Below, piece after piece: positions 1 to 6,352 of a DNA stretch of 12,499 bases. The stretch is from contig JAAZIY010000036.1 in assembly GCA_012800625.1 (NCBI GenBank), forward strand, positions 1 through 12,499, in the 5' to 3' direction. Both the position numbers and the translations under genes were made by a program. Each line of letters opens with the position of its first letter. Positions within the stretch are counted from its first letter, which is position 1. The notes under the pieces are model-generated. The model was not told where the DNA came from, ran no database searches, and saw only the letters and a program-made list of their open reading frames with translations. The DNA is from Lentisphaerota bacterium. Its GTDB lineage: Bacteria; Verrucomicrobiota; Lentisphaeria; Oligosphaerales; Oligosphaeraceae.

Positions 1-714
1 AACTGGTTCGGACTATGCCTACCAGGACTGGACCTGCTGCAGGCACCAATACCGCTGGGAGGAACCTCAAATCACTTCAAATTGTCCATACTCAGACAGG
101 TCGGAGCATGGGATGAATATAACGTCACCGAAGACTGCGACCTGGGCCTGAGACTCTTCGTGGCAGGATGGCGAACGCGCATCGTGGACTCGACCACTTG
201 GGAACAGGCCTGCCACGTGCTGCCATACTGGATCGCACAACGCTCGCGCTGGGTAAAAGGATATATACAAACATACCTGGTGCAAACCAGAGACTTCTTC
301 GGCATGCATAGAAAACTGGGACTGTGGAATAGCTTCCAGTTCCACCTCTTCGTCGGCGGAAACTTCTTCAGCCAGCTAATTAACCCGCTCTACTGGATAC
401 TCACCCTGGGATGGCTAATCTTTAAACCCGACTTCGTCTCGCAGTTCTTCCCGCTGCCTATCTTTATTATGGGAAGCATCTGCCTGTTTGTCGGAAACTT
501 CATCTTCGCATACACCGCCGGCATCGCATGCGTGCGCCGCGGCGTGGGAAGACTGGCTTACTATGCCGCACTCATGCCATTCTATTGGATACTAATGAGC
601 TTCGGAGCCTGGAAGGGGTTCCTGCAGCTTATCACTAAACCGCATCACTGGGAAAAAACCAAGCACTTCGCCAACCCGGAATCAGTCTTCGAACACCTCG
701 AGGCAAAGGAGTGA
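1..714 (+). CDS. Membrane glycosyltransferase family 2, C-terminal part (5' end outside window)
   Basis: The reading frame is open from base 1, so the gene begins upstream; 237 residues are visible. It keeps the second half of a processive-type GT2 catalytic domain: TED at visible residues 43-45 in the context VTEDCDLGLRL, which is the usual general-base region, and QRSRW at 80-84, matching the (Q/R)xxRW acceptor/product-site motif. After it come about three hydrophobic segments (near residues 110-140, 150-175 and 185-205) and a PHHWEKTKH tail, typical of inner-membrane GT2 enzymes that make polysaccharides or glycolipids. The substrate cannot be read from this part. It ends at TGA 712-714, about 86 bp before the next gene, and that gap holds a decayed 10-bp array. 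A TTG at 82 is in frame but unlikely to be a start, because the family-typical sequence PIPLGGTSNHF lies before it. Confidence 0.88.
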   Translation, partial: NWFGLCLPGLDLLQAPIPLGGTSNHFKLSILRQVGAWDEYNVTEDCDLGLRLFVAGWRTRIVDSTTWEQACHVLPYWIAQRSRWVKGYIQTYLVQTRDFFGMHRKLGLWNSFQFHLFVGGNFFSQLINPLYWILTLGWLIFKPDFVSQFFPLPIFIMGSICLFVGNFIFAYTAGIACVRRGVGRLAYYAALMPFYWILMSFGAWKGFLQLITKPHHWEKTKHFANPESVFEHLEAKE

Positions 715-800
715 CTTTGCACACGAACACAGAGAAAGACGCGGCAAGTCACACAAAGGCACAGCAATCAACCCAAAGTCACACTGTCGAGGAGGCTTTG
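715..800 (+). repeat. Decayed 10-bp-period array in leader of membrane protein gene
   Basis: From 721 the sequence falls into about seven 10-base blocks (acacgaacac, agagaaagac, gcggcaagtc, acacaaaggc, acagcaatca, acccaaagtc, acactgtcga). They share the A/C-rich unit of the cleaner arrays elsewhere in the window. Mutations have blurred it, but the phase is kept. No stop codon interrupts the downstream gene's frame here, so an upstream GTG at 711 gives a spurious 30-codon extension. A ribosome binding site (GAGGAGG, 789-795) follows directly. Confidence 0.6.
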
Positions 801-2282
801 ATGCCCGCAAAAGTCAAGCTTTTTTTCAGCCGCAGACAAATGCTCGAAGCCGCATTCTGGCTCCTGGTGGCACTGCTGCTATATCTCTTCATGCTCAGCG
901 CCGACAGCCTGGCCATGCGCCGACACCTGGCCATCGCCGAAGCGCTGCTCTCCGGCCAGCTCTGGGGTCGCCAGGCCCTGGTGGGCAGCCTCGAATACGC
1001 CCCCCTGCCCAGCCTGCTGCTGCTTGTCTTCGCCGCCCCGCTGCAGCTCCTCAATCTCAGCGCCAGCAAGCTGCTCTGCGCCCTGGCACAGGCATACTGC
1101 CTGAACCGGATGTTCAAACTGCAGCGCCTCTTCGGAAAAAGCTGGCAGACCCCGCTGCCACTGCTGCTCATCGCACTGCTGCTCTTCTGCTGGAAAGACC
1201 CATTCCTGTTCGGCACAGCCGACCCCGGATGGATCAGCGCCGCGGTATACGCCGGATTCTTCTATCATATGTGCCTCTGGCAGCATGATCAGGAACTCAG
1301 ACACCTGGTCGCAGGAGCGCTCTTCCTGGGACTGCTATGCCTCTGCGGAGCAAGCGCAATACTGCTAGCCGCACTAAGCTATGTCATCGCATTGGCGGAA
1401 ATCAGAAAAAAACTGGGCGAGCCGGAAAAATTCGCCGGCCTGCCCACCGTTCTGGGCATGCCCCTGCTCTATTGCTTCGCATTGCTTTTTATCTGGAACT
1501 GGCTGATCATGAACGACCCGCTCTTCCTGCTGCGCGACTTCTGGCTGCGCGCCGGCTCCATGAACCTGGCTCTCTTCAAGCAAGGCGCCATGAGCCAGCT
1601 GCTCTTCTTCTACCTGCTGGGACTCCTGGTGCTGCTCATCGCGGCGCAGTTCTCAGACCAAAGCATGGGCACGCGCCTGCTGCAGGCCGCATTCCTGCTG
1701 CTGCCGCTCTGTTTCATGGCCTGCCGCGCCCTGCAAGTGCATCCCGCCGGAGTGGCGACTCTCTCCGGAATGGCGCTGCTGCTCCTCTTCCTCGTATTCA
1801 GCTACAGTAATTTCAATACCCGCATCAGCGAAAACCTAGCCTGGTGCGCCGCATTGGCACTGATGTTCTGCGGCTTCTGCGTCTTCCCTAACCTGACAAA
1901 ACCTTTCCAAGACCCGGAGCCGGCCAGCGTGCCCGCCGAACTGCTCTGCCAACACATAGACCGCTTCTGGCCAGACTCGCGCATCATGCTCTATGGACTG
2001 CCCCTGGCAAGCACATACCCGGACCGACCAGAGAAACGCTTCCTGGCAAGACTGGACTTCCACGAGCAAATGCTGCATGAACAAGCCAAAGACGAACAAA
2101 TGCACCTGCTGATACCGCCGAACAACGGAGAACTATATCCGAAAAAACACCCGGTCCTGGCAGACATACATCGCCGCGGACGCGACTGGCTGCTGCTGGA
2201 AAAACAATACCCCGGAGGCTGGCAGCTCTGGCGCTGTGTCACAGCACCAAGCGGAGAGTCCAAGCTTGACCACCTGCGCTAG
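801..2282 (+). CDS. Polytopic membrane protein, possible GT-C (ArnT/PMT-like) glycosyltransferase
   Basis: A 493-residue protein with about ten hydrophobic segments over roughly the first 360 residues (for example LEAAFWLLVALLLYLFML near residue 15), then a hydrophilic C-terminal part of about 130 residues. Early sequence RRHLAIAEALLSGQLWG followed by EYAPLPSLLLL resembles the start of GT39/ArnT-type proteins, which read roughly H..A..LL.G....G....YPPL. The clear acidic DE motif of that family is not seen, so the class is an inference. I start at ATG 801, because GAGGAGG at 789-795 is well spaced. The upstream in-frame GTG at 711 overlaps the previous stop, but the residues between are translated repeat DNA. 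Following a GT2 gene, it may act in the same envelope-glycan process. Confidence 0.7.
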   Translation: MPAKVKLFFSRRQMLEAAFWLLVALLLYLFMLSADSLAMRRHLAIAEALLSGQLWGRQALVGSLEYAPLPSLLLLVFAAPLQLLNLSASKLLCALAQAYCLNRMFKLQRLFGKSWQTPLPLLLIALLLFCWKDPFLFGTADPGWISAAVYAGFFYHMCLWQHDQELRHLVAGALFLGLLCLCGASAILLAALSYVIALAEIRKKLGEPEKFAGLPTVLGMPLLYCFALLFIWNWLIMNDPLFLLRDFWLRAGSMNLALFKQGAMSQLLFFYLLGLLVLLIAAQFSDQSMGTRLLQAAFLLLPLCFMACRALQVHPAGVATLSGMALLLLFLVFSYSNFNTRISENLAWCAALALMFCGFCVFPNLTKPFQDPEPASVPAELLCQHIDRFWPDSRIMLYGLPLASTYPDRPEKRFLARLDFHEQMLHEQAKDEQMHLLIPPNNGELYPKKHPVLADIHRRGRDWLLLEKQYPGGWQLWRCVTAPSGESKLDHLR

Positions 2283-2290
2283 GACGGGAG

Positions 2291-2333
2291 AGGACACGAA
2301 GAGACACGAAGAGGCACAAAGACACACTAAGGG
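2291..2333 (+). repeat. 10-bp-period array A (four units) between convergent genes
   Basis: Four blocks in exact 10-base phase: aggacacgaa, gagacacgaa, gaggcacaaa, gacacactaa, then ggg. The array fills nearly all of the 51-bp gap between two convergent genes and touches the stop codon of the minus-strand gene at 2334. Its reverse complement matches 4999-5041 at 41 of 43 positions, in the same unit order. Confidence 0.9.
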
Positions 2334-3047
2334 TCAACGGCGCTGGTTCCAGGCGGAAGTGGCATATTTTTCCTGAGCCAGGGTGTCGATCTGTTGGCTT
2401 AGTTCAGGGTCGGGTTGGTAGTCGCTGAAGACGACCTGCATGGTCTCCGTGAAGGCCTGCTTGATGGCCGCGGCCAGAGTTTGGCGGGATACGGGCAGAG
2501 GAGCGCCGAAGTGAAGACTGCCCTGATGCAGAATGCCATGCTGGTTGCGGCGCTGCGCGCTGCCGCCCACCTTGCGTCCGCCTAAAAGTATGTCGTAACG
2601 GGTGGGATTGCTGAAGCAGACCATCGCCTGGCGGTCAACCTCGGCGGAAATTTGGTCTTCGGAGAGACTGGCGGGCAGACGCAGGGAAAGCAGAGCCTGC
2701 TGCACAGAGCGGTTGATGTCGTCGTAGCTTTGATTGCGATCCAGCGTGGTGAGGCGGTGACCGCGGGGAAAGACTAGCGTATAGGTAAAGTCGTGATCGT
2801 GATATACTACGCCGCCGCCAGTGGGACGACGAACCACAGCAAAGCCGGCAGGGGCGGCGCTGTGACGCTGTATGTAGCCTATGGAGACGCTGGGGCGATC
2901 CCAGGTGTAGAAGCGCAGGAGAGGGAGGCCGCGCCGCGTGGCGTTGTTGAGGAGTGCCTCGTCGGCCGCCATATTATAGGCCGGTGAGCGTGCTGTGTCC
3001 TGCCAGAAATGCCAGGACTCGGTGGATGTGCGTGCGAGGTCGGACAT
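2334..3047 (-). CDS. Lipoyl/octanoyl transferase of the BPL/LplA/LipB family, LipM-like
   Basis: A 237-residue protein of the biotin/lipoate protein ligase fold, acting in protein lipoylation in the cytoplasm. Family motifs: NMAADEALL (25-33), RRPTGGGVVYHD (73-84) and GRKVGGSAQRRNQ (157-169), with Lys159 as the conserved lysine. Cys144 in VCFSNPTRYD sits where LipM octanoyltransferases carry their catalytic cysteine (ACFxxPxxYE in that family), which favours octanoyl transfer from ACP over ATP-dependent lipoate ligation; LplA remains possible. I start at ATG 3047, because the 25 extra codons up to 3122 run through the hairpin at 3073-3106 and have no family similarity. No good Shine-Dalgarno is visible before 3047. 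It lies downstream of dapL on the same strand, 86 bp away. Confidence 0.82.
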   Translation of the reverse strand: MSDLARTSTESWHFWQDTARSPAYNMAADEALLNNATRRGLPLLRFYTWDRPSVSIGYIQRHSAAPAGFAVVRRPTGGGVVYHDHDFTYTLVFPRGHRLTTLDRNQSYDDINRSVQQALLSLRLPASLSEDQISAEVDRQAMVCFSNPTRYDILLGGRKVGGSAQRRNQHGILHQGSLHFGAPLPVSRQTLAAAIKQAFTETMQVVFSDYQPDPELSQQIDTLAQEKYATSAWNQRR

Positions 3048-3072
3048 GATGATGGGGGAGGTGAAGGACAGG

Positions 3073-3106
3073 AAGGGGCTCCGCGGCTGCAGCCGTGGAG
3101 CCCCTT
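3073..3106. terminator. Strong hairpin between dapL and the lipoyl-transfer gene
   Basis: A 16-bp stem (3073-3088 with 3091-3106, one G-T pair) around a 2-base loop, very GC rich. It stands 27 bp past the dapL stop on the minus strand. The T-rich run (tctgtttagtttt) follows on the plus strand only, so in the dapL direction it is not a standard U-tract terminator. It may reduce readthrough into the next gene or protect the dapL mRNA end. Confidence 0.5.
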
Positions 3107-3133
3107 TCTGTTTAGTTTTCAACTTGTTCGTGC

Positions 3134-4369
3134 TTAGAATTCAAAGGCGGGTTGTTGCAGGCGTTTGCGCACTTCTTCGAGGACGCGGCGCTCTTCTTCG
3201 AGGCCGGGGGCGACAAAGGTGGCGCTGAAGCGCACAAAGTGGCCGACATCGTCCCAGGGCACAGTGCTGATGAGCTTTTCGCTGATCATCCACTGGCTGA
3301 ATTCCTCGGCGTTGGCAAAACGGCGTCCGCCTTTGATTCCCTTGGGTATCTCGACGTATAGGAAGAAGGAGCCTTCGGGCATTTTGGCGTCAAAGCCCAG
3401 GCTTTGCAGTGTGTCAACCAGGGCAGCCAGGCGACGGCGATATTTTTCGCCGATTTGCGGGGTGATCTCGGCCTGCTTGCGCAGTGCCTGGATGGCGGCT
3501 TTCTGAATGGCGAGAAACTGCCCGGAGTCTGCGTTATCCTTAACGGCAGCGAAGGCCTTGATGGCCTCGGAGTTGCCGCAGACCCAGCCCAGGCGCCAAC
3601 CGGTCATGTTGAAGCCCTTGGACATGCTGTGCAGCTCGACGGCGTAGTCTTTGCCGCCGGGACGAGAGAGTATGCTTAAAGGCTTGCCGCTGAAGTTAAG
3701 CGGTGCATAAGGAGCATCGACCACCAAAAGACAGTTGTTTTCCTTGGCGAAGGCAATAGCCTGGTCGTAGAACTCGGGACTGGCCGAGGCGCCGGTGGGA
3801 TTGTTGGGGTAATTCAAGTAAATCAGCTTGCAGCGCTTTTTCTGCTCGGCACTGAGCTGCTCGAGCTGAGGCAGGAAATTGTTTTCCTTAAGCAGGGGCA
3901 GGTTGACCACTTCGCCGCCCAGGTACTTGGTCCAGGTGCCCATGACCGGATAGCCGGGCACAGTCATAACGGAGATATCGCCGGGATTGATGAAGCAGCT
4001 GGGCAGTAGACTGAGAGCGGACTTGCTGCCTATGGAGTGGAGAACCTCGGTCTCGGGGTCCAGCTGCACGCCATACAGCTCCTGCATATAAGTAGCGGCG
4101 GCTTGCTTGAACTCGGAGCAGCCGTTGTCGGAGTAGAAACGGTTTTCAAGTTTGGCGGCCTCGGCACTGAGAGCCTCAAGCACCTCGGGAAAGGCCTTGT
4201 CGTCGGGTTCGCCTACGCCCATGTCTATAAGCTCGGCGCCAGGATTGGCCTTCAGAGCGGCGGCCTTGGCGCGCTTGATCTTCTCGAATTTGTAGATGGT
4301 GCTGTCTTTGCCGAAGCTTGAGCCGCCGATGCGCTCGGCAAAAAGAGTCTGCAAATACGATTCTGGCAT
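3134..4369 (-). CDS. dapL: LL-diaminopimelate aminotransferase (DapL-type)
   Basis: A fold-type I, PLP-dependent aminotransferase of 411 residues, the usual length for DapL (about 410). DapL converts tetrahydrodipicolinate to LL-diaminopimelate in one step for lysine and peptidoglycan synthesis. Visible features: an N-terminal segment ending YKFEKIKRAK and the GVGEPDD motif (51-57), NYPNNPTG (186-193), DAPY (218-221), and the Schiff-base lysine Lys251 in SMSKGFNMTGWRLGW. The stretch HSIGSKSAL (111-119) matches a DapL subgroup I associate with PVC and related bacteria; a broader aminotransferase role cannot be excluded from sequence alone. The start is ATG 4369 with AAAGGAGA a few bases upstream on the minus strand. 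The gene is divergent from the GxxExxY locus. Confidence 0.82.
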   Translation of the reverse strand: MPESYLQTLFAERIGGSSFGKDSTIYKFEKIKRAKAAALKANPGAELIDMGVGEPDDKAFPEVLEALSAEAAKLENRFYSDNGCSEFKQAAATYMQELYGVQLDPETEVLHSIGSKSALSLLPSCFINPGDISVMTVPGYPVMGTWTKYLGGEVVNLPLLKENNFLPQLEQLSAEQKKRCKLIYLNYPNNPTGASASPEFYDQAIAFAKENNCLLVVDAPYAPLNFSGKPLSILSRPGGKDYAVELHSMSKGFNMTGWRLGWVCGNSEAIKAFAAVKDNADSGQFLAIQKAAIQALRKQAEITPQIGEKYRRRLAALVDTLQSLGFDAKMPEGSFFLYVEIPKGIKGGRRFANAEEFSQWMISEKLISTVPWDDVGHFVRFSATFVAPGLEEERRVLEEVRKRLQQPAFEF

Positions 4370-4379
4370 GTTGTCTCCT

Positions 4380-4430
4380 TTGAGGATATACTAAATGGGT
4401 GAAACATATAATATAACGTTGATATGAGTT
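4380..4430. promoter_or_regulatory. AT-rich divergent promoter region (dapL / GxxExxY locus)
   Basis: A markedly AT-rich stretch in an otherwise GC-rich window. On the plus strand it holds a perfect TATAAT at 4407-4412. No good -35 box stands at 16-18 bp; TTGAGG at 4380-4385 is 21 bp away. On the minus strand, overlapping TATATT/TATTAT sequences lie about 40 bp before dapL. It is probably a divergent promoter region, but no box pair is compelling. Confidence 0.4.
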
Positions 4431-4436
4431 GCCGGA

Positions 4437-4467
4437 GGGGAGGACACTAAGGCACACGAAAGGGAGG
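4437..4467 (+). repeat. 10-bp-period array C (two units) upstream of the GxxExxY locus
   Basis: A G-rich lead-in (ggggagg) then aggacactaa and ggcacacgaa, in the plus orientation. The 24 bases at 4437-4460 are identical to the reverse complement of part of the array at 6213-6256. The trailing agggagg (4461-4467) is a good Shine-Dalgarno for the small ORF at 4475. Confidence 0.8.
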
Positions 4468-4474
4468 AATCCTA

Positions 4475-4594
4475 ATGTTTATGACTGGATGGGCAATTAT
4501 TGCTTGCGCGATTATTTTAGCCGCTGTCGGGGAGCTTTGCTCCTGGTGTTGCTTTCCGGAAAAGGAGATGGCGGGATGGCAGAGCTGTTTATGA
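4475..4594 (+). CDS. Possible 39-residue single-pass membrane peptide
   Basis: A short ORF coding for 39 residues: MFMTGWAIIACAIILAAVG, then ELCSWCCFPEKEMAGWQSCL. Residues 5-20 are strongly hydrophobic and could form one membrane helix; a cluster of cysteines follows. The ribosome binding site AGGGAGG (4461-4467) is excellent, seven bases before the ATG. The stop TGA (4592-4594) overlaps an in-frame ATG of the GxxExxY gene (4591-4593) as ATGA, the form often seen in translational coupling. I recognise no family. It could be a chance ORF, or a leader peptide that controls translation of the nuclease-like gene. Confidence 0.4.
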   Translation: MFMTGWAIIACAIILAAVGELCSWCCFPEKEMAGWQSCL

Positions 4595-4953
4595 AAGACG
4601 AGGTTTTTGCGATTGTCGGCGCCGCCATGGAAGTGCATCGCGAGCTGGGACCGGGTTTCCTGGAAGCGGTCTACCAGGAGGCGCTAGAACTGGAGATGCG
4701 TGAGCTGAAAATCGGCTTTGAAGCACAAAGACCATTGCGGATTTTCTATAAAAACCGGCCTTTGAACAAGGTCTATTATGCGGACTTGTTTTGTTTCGGA
4801 CAGATCATCGTGGAATTGAAGGTGGTGGAACAGCTGTCTAACCGGGAGGTGGCGCAAATACTCAATTATCTGAGGGCCACCGGCTCGAAAATAGGACTGC
4901 TAGTCAACTTTGGCAGCCGCGGCAAGCTGGAATGGAAGAGATTCATCCGCTGA
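4576..4953 (+). CDS. GxxExxY protein (PD-(D/E)XK nuclease-like)
   Basis: A 125-residue protein with the name-giving motif GFLEAVY (27-33) in the context HRELGPGFLEAVYQEAL, and a PD-(D/E)XK-like core: Asp70 (YYAD), then IIVELK with Glu80 and Lys82, and QILNYLRATGSKIGLLVNFG (94-113). The length is typical of the family (about 120-130 residues). The biological role of GxxExxY proteins is not established; a nuclease or nucleic-acid-binding role is inferred from the fold. The start at ATG 4576 has AAAGGAGA at 4561-4568. ATG 4591 is an alternative, since it overlaps the stop of the upstream small ORF. The frame is open further upstream to 4429, but that part translates array DNA. The gene sits between 10-bp arrays in inverted orientation (4437 and 5041). 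Confidence 0.85.
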   Translation: MAELFMKDEVFAIVGAAMEVHRELGPGFLEAVYQEALELEMRELKIGFEAQRPLRIFYKNRPLNKVYYADLFCFGQIIVELKVVEQLSNREVAQILNYLRATGSKIGLLVNFGSRGKLEWKRFIR

Positions 4954-4966
4954 AATAAGAAAACCC

Positions 4967-5000
4967 GGCTTATGCGGCGGCGCCAGCCGCCGTATAAGCC
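4967..5000. repeat. 15-bp-stem hairpin, copy 1 of a hairpin-array composite
   Basis: Left arm 4967-4981, loop GCCA (4982-4985), right arm 4986-5000. All 15 positions pair, one as G-T. It lies 13 bp past the GxxExxY stop and could act as a terminator for either convergent gene. It runs directly into the array at 4999-5041. The second copy is at 6178-6211, with a T-A pair replaced by C-G. Confidence 0.8.
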
Positions 5001-5052
5001 CTTAGTGTGTCTTTGTGTCCCTTCGTGTCTCTTCGTGTCCTCCCCCTCCCCC
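4999..5052 (-). repeat. 10-bp-period array D (four units) with C-rich tail
   Basis: In plus-strand order: cttagtgtgt, ctttgtgtcc, cttcgtgtct, cttcgtgtcc, then a run of C with single T (tccccctccccc) that reaches the stop codon of the convergent moxR gene. The array is the reverse complement of array A at 41 of 43 positions. Confidence 0.9.
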
Positions 5053-6045
5053 CTATTCGGCCACTTCTTTAAGCACTTCCGTTAACAGGTCCACCACACT
5101 GAGTCCCTCGGCTTCGGCCTTGAAATTAGTCAGCACCCTATGTCTCAGCACTGGCATCAGCAAGGCTCTCAGGTCTTCGCAGGCCACATTGCGCCGCCCT
5201 TGCAGCAAGGCCCTTGCCTTGCCTGCCAGCACCAGGGCCTGCGAGGCCCTCGAGCCTGCCCCCCACTTCACCATTTCATTCACCAATGCGCCGGCCGTTT
5301 CACTCCCCGGCCTGGTGGCGGCACAGAGCCTCACGGCATACGAGACCACGTTACTAGACACCGGCACCTGTCTCACCAGCTTGCGCCCCTCCAGTATATC
5401 CTCGGCGCTCAGCACGGCGTTCAGCTCCACCTGTTCCGGCGCTGTGGTCAGCGTCACCATGCGCTCTTCCTCTTCCAGCGGCAGGTAGTCCATCACTATA
5501 TTCATCAGGAAGCGGTCCAGCTGCGCTTCCGGCAGCGGATAGGTACCCTCCAGCTCTATGGGGTTTTGTGTGGCCAGCACGAAAAACGGCTCTTCCAGCA
5601 CATATGTCTTGCCGCCGGCGCTCACCTGCCCTTCGCCCATGGCCTCCAGCAGAGCCGACTGCGTCTTAGGCGGCGTGCGATTGATCTCGTCAGCCAGCAA
5701 TATATTTGTAAACACCGGCCCCTGCACAAAGCGGAAGCTGCGCTCGCCGCTTTGTTTGTCTTCCTGCATCACTTCGGTGCCGAAGATATCCGCCGGCATC
5801 AAGTCCGGGGTGAACTGAATACGCTTGAAGCGCAGCGACATCAGCCTGGCCATGCTTTTCACCAGCAGGGTCTTGCCCAGGCCTGGCAGCCCCGTAAGCA
5901 GCGCATGTCCGCCGGCGAAGATACTGGCGATGATCTGCTCGATCACCTCCTCCTGCCCTATGATCACCTTGGCCAGCTCCTTGCGCAGGTCAGCCGACAG
6001 CTCAGACATTACCCGCACTCCATCCGTCTCAAATTTGTTTTCCAT
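5053..6045 (-). CDS. MoxR-family AAA+ ATPase
   Basis: A 330-residue AAA+ ATPase of the MoxR family, thought to act as a cytoplasmic chaperone for complex assembly or metal insertion. Motifs: Walker A GLPGLGKT (52-59), Walker B ILLADE (115-120) followed by INRTPPKTQSALLEAM, sensor 1 ATQNP (158-162), EAQLDRF (173-179) with the arginine-finger region, and WGAGSRASQ (261-269) with the sensor-2 arginine. The length is normal. The partners that usually follow (DUF58 and VWA-domain proteins) are absent: the gene is alone, with convergent GxxExxY downstream and a divergent hydrolase upstream. The start is ATG 6045, with a weak AAGAAGAGAG-type purine run just before it that overlaps the end of a 10-bp array in the leader. 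Confidence 0.92.
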   Translation of the reverse strand: MENKFETDGVRVMSELSADLRKELAKVIIGQEEVIEQIIASIFAGGHALLTGLPGLGKTLLVKSMARLMSLRFKRIQFTPDLMPADIFGTEVMQEDKQSGERSFRFVQGPVFTNILLADEINRTPPKTQSALLEAMGEGQVSAGGKTYVLEEPFFVLATQNPIELEGTYPLPEAQLDRFLMNIVMDYLPLEEEERMVTLTTAPEQVELNAVLSAEDILEGRKLVRQVPVSSNVVSYAVRLCAATRPGSETAGALVNEMVKWGAGSRASQALVLAGKARALLQGRRNVACEDLRALLMPVLRHRVLTNFKAEAEGLSVVDLLTEVLKEVAE

Positions 6046-6054
6046 ATCTCTCTT

Positions 6055-6104
6055 CTTAGTGTAGCTTCGTGTGCCTTAGTGTATCTTCGTGTGTCTTCGT
6101 GTCC
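6055..6104 (-). repeat. 10-bp-period array E1 (five units) in moxR leader
   Basis: On the plus strand: cttagtgtag, cttcgtgtgc, cttagtgtat, cttcgtgtgt, cttcgtgtcc, then tccccc. Read on the minus strand, it starts with the G-rich end and runs into the moxR start region, so any transcript starting upstream of it would carry it in the 5' UTR. Confidence 0.9.
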
Positions 6105-6177
6105 TCCCCCACTCCCCCCCCTCCCCTACTCCTCCACCTCACCTTACGAGAAACACAGATATACTATAGGCAACTTT

Positions 6178-6211
6178 GGCTCATGCGGCGGCGCCAGCCG
6201 CCGCATGAGCC
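6178..6211. repeat. 15-bp perfect hairpin, copy 2 of the hairpin-array composite
   Basis: Left arm 6178-6192, loop GCCA (6193-6196), right arm 6197-6211, perfectly paired. It is the same element as 4967-5000. Where copy 1 has T4971 paired with A4996, copy 2 has C6182 paired with G6207, and a G-T pair in copy 1 is G-C here. Array E2 follows after one base. Confidence 0.88.
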
Positions 6212-6212
6212 A

Positions 6213-6265
6213 CTTAGTGTGCCTTAGTGTATCTTCGTGTGCCTTAGTGTCCTCCCCCTCCCCCC
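6213..6265 (-). repeat. 10-bp-period array E2 (four units) with C-rich tail
   Basis: On the plus strand: cttagtgtgc, cttagtgtat, cttcgtgtgc, cttagtgtcc, then tccccctcccccc. It has the same orientation and layout as array D: hairpin, array, C-rich tail. Confidence 0.9.
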
Positions 6266-6271
6266 TCATCA

Positions 6272-6299
6272 TTGGCAAAAAAGGGTTTCAGGGTATAAC
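6272..6299 (+). promoter_or_regulatory. Sigma70-like promoter for the TatD-like hydrolase gene
   Basis: TTGGCA (6272-6277), a 16-bp spacer, and TATAAC (6294-6299). Each box matches the sigma70 consensus at 5 of 6 positions. Transcription would start near 6306, about 47 bp before the ATG. Confidence 0.5.
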
Positions 6300-6352
6300 T
6301 TATCATTTACTCCCCGCCTGTAAAGCGACTAATATAAAACAGGACTCAAACA

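Larger units (their letters stand above)
6046..6352. other. 307-bp divergent intergenic region: two arrays, one hairpin, C-rich tracts, promoter
   Basis: Between moxR (-) and the TatD-like gene (+) lie, in order: the moxR leader with array E1 (6055-6104), a pyrimidine-rich tract (6100-6140), an AT-richer stretch (6145-6177), a perfect hairpin (6178-6211), array E2 (6213-6252), another C-rich tract, and a likely promoter for the plus-strand gene. No ORF is credible here. Confidence 0.85.

Noticed and set aside
711..800. GTG start at 711 for the membrane protein, with 4-bp overlap to the glycosyltransferase
   Set aside because: The encoded 30 residues are translated decayed repeat, and ATG 801 has a much better ribosome binding site.
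3048..3122. 25-codon N-terminal extension of the lipoyl-transfer gene
   Set aside because: It runs through a strong hairpin and lies outside the family's conserved sequence.
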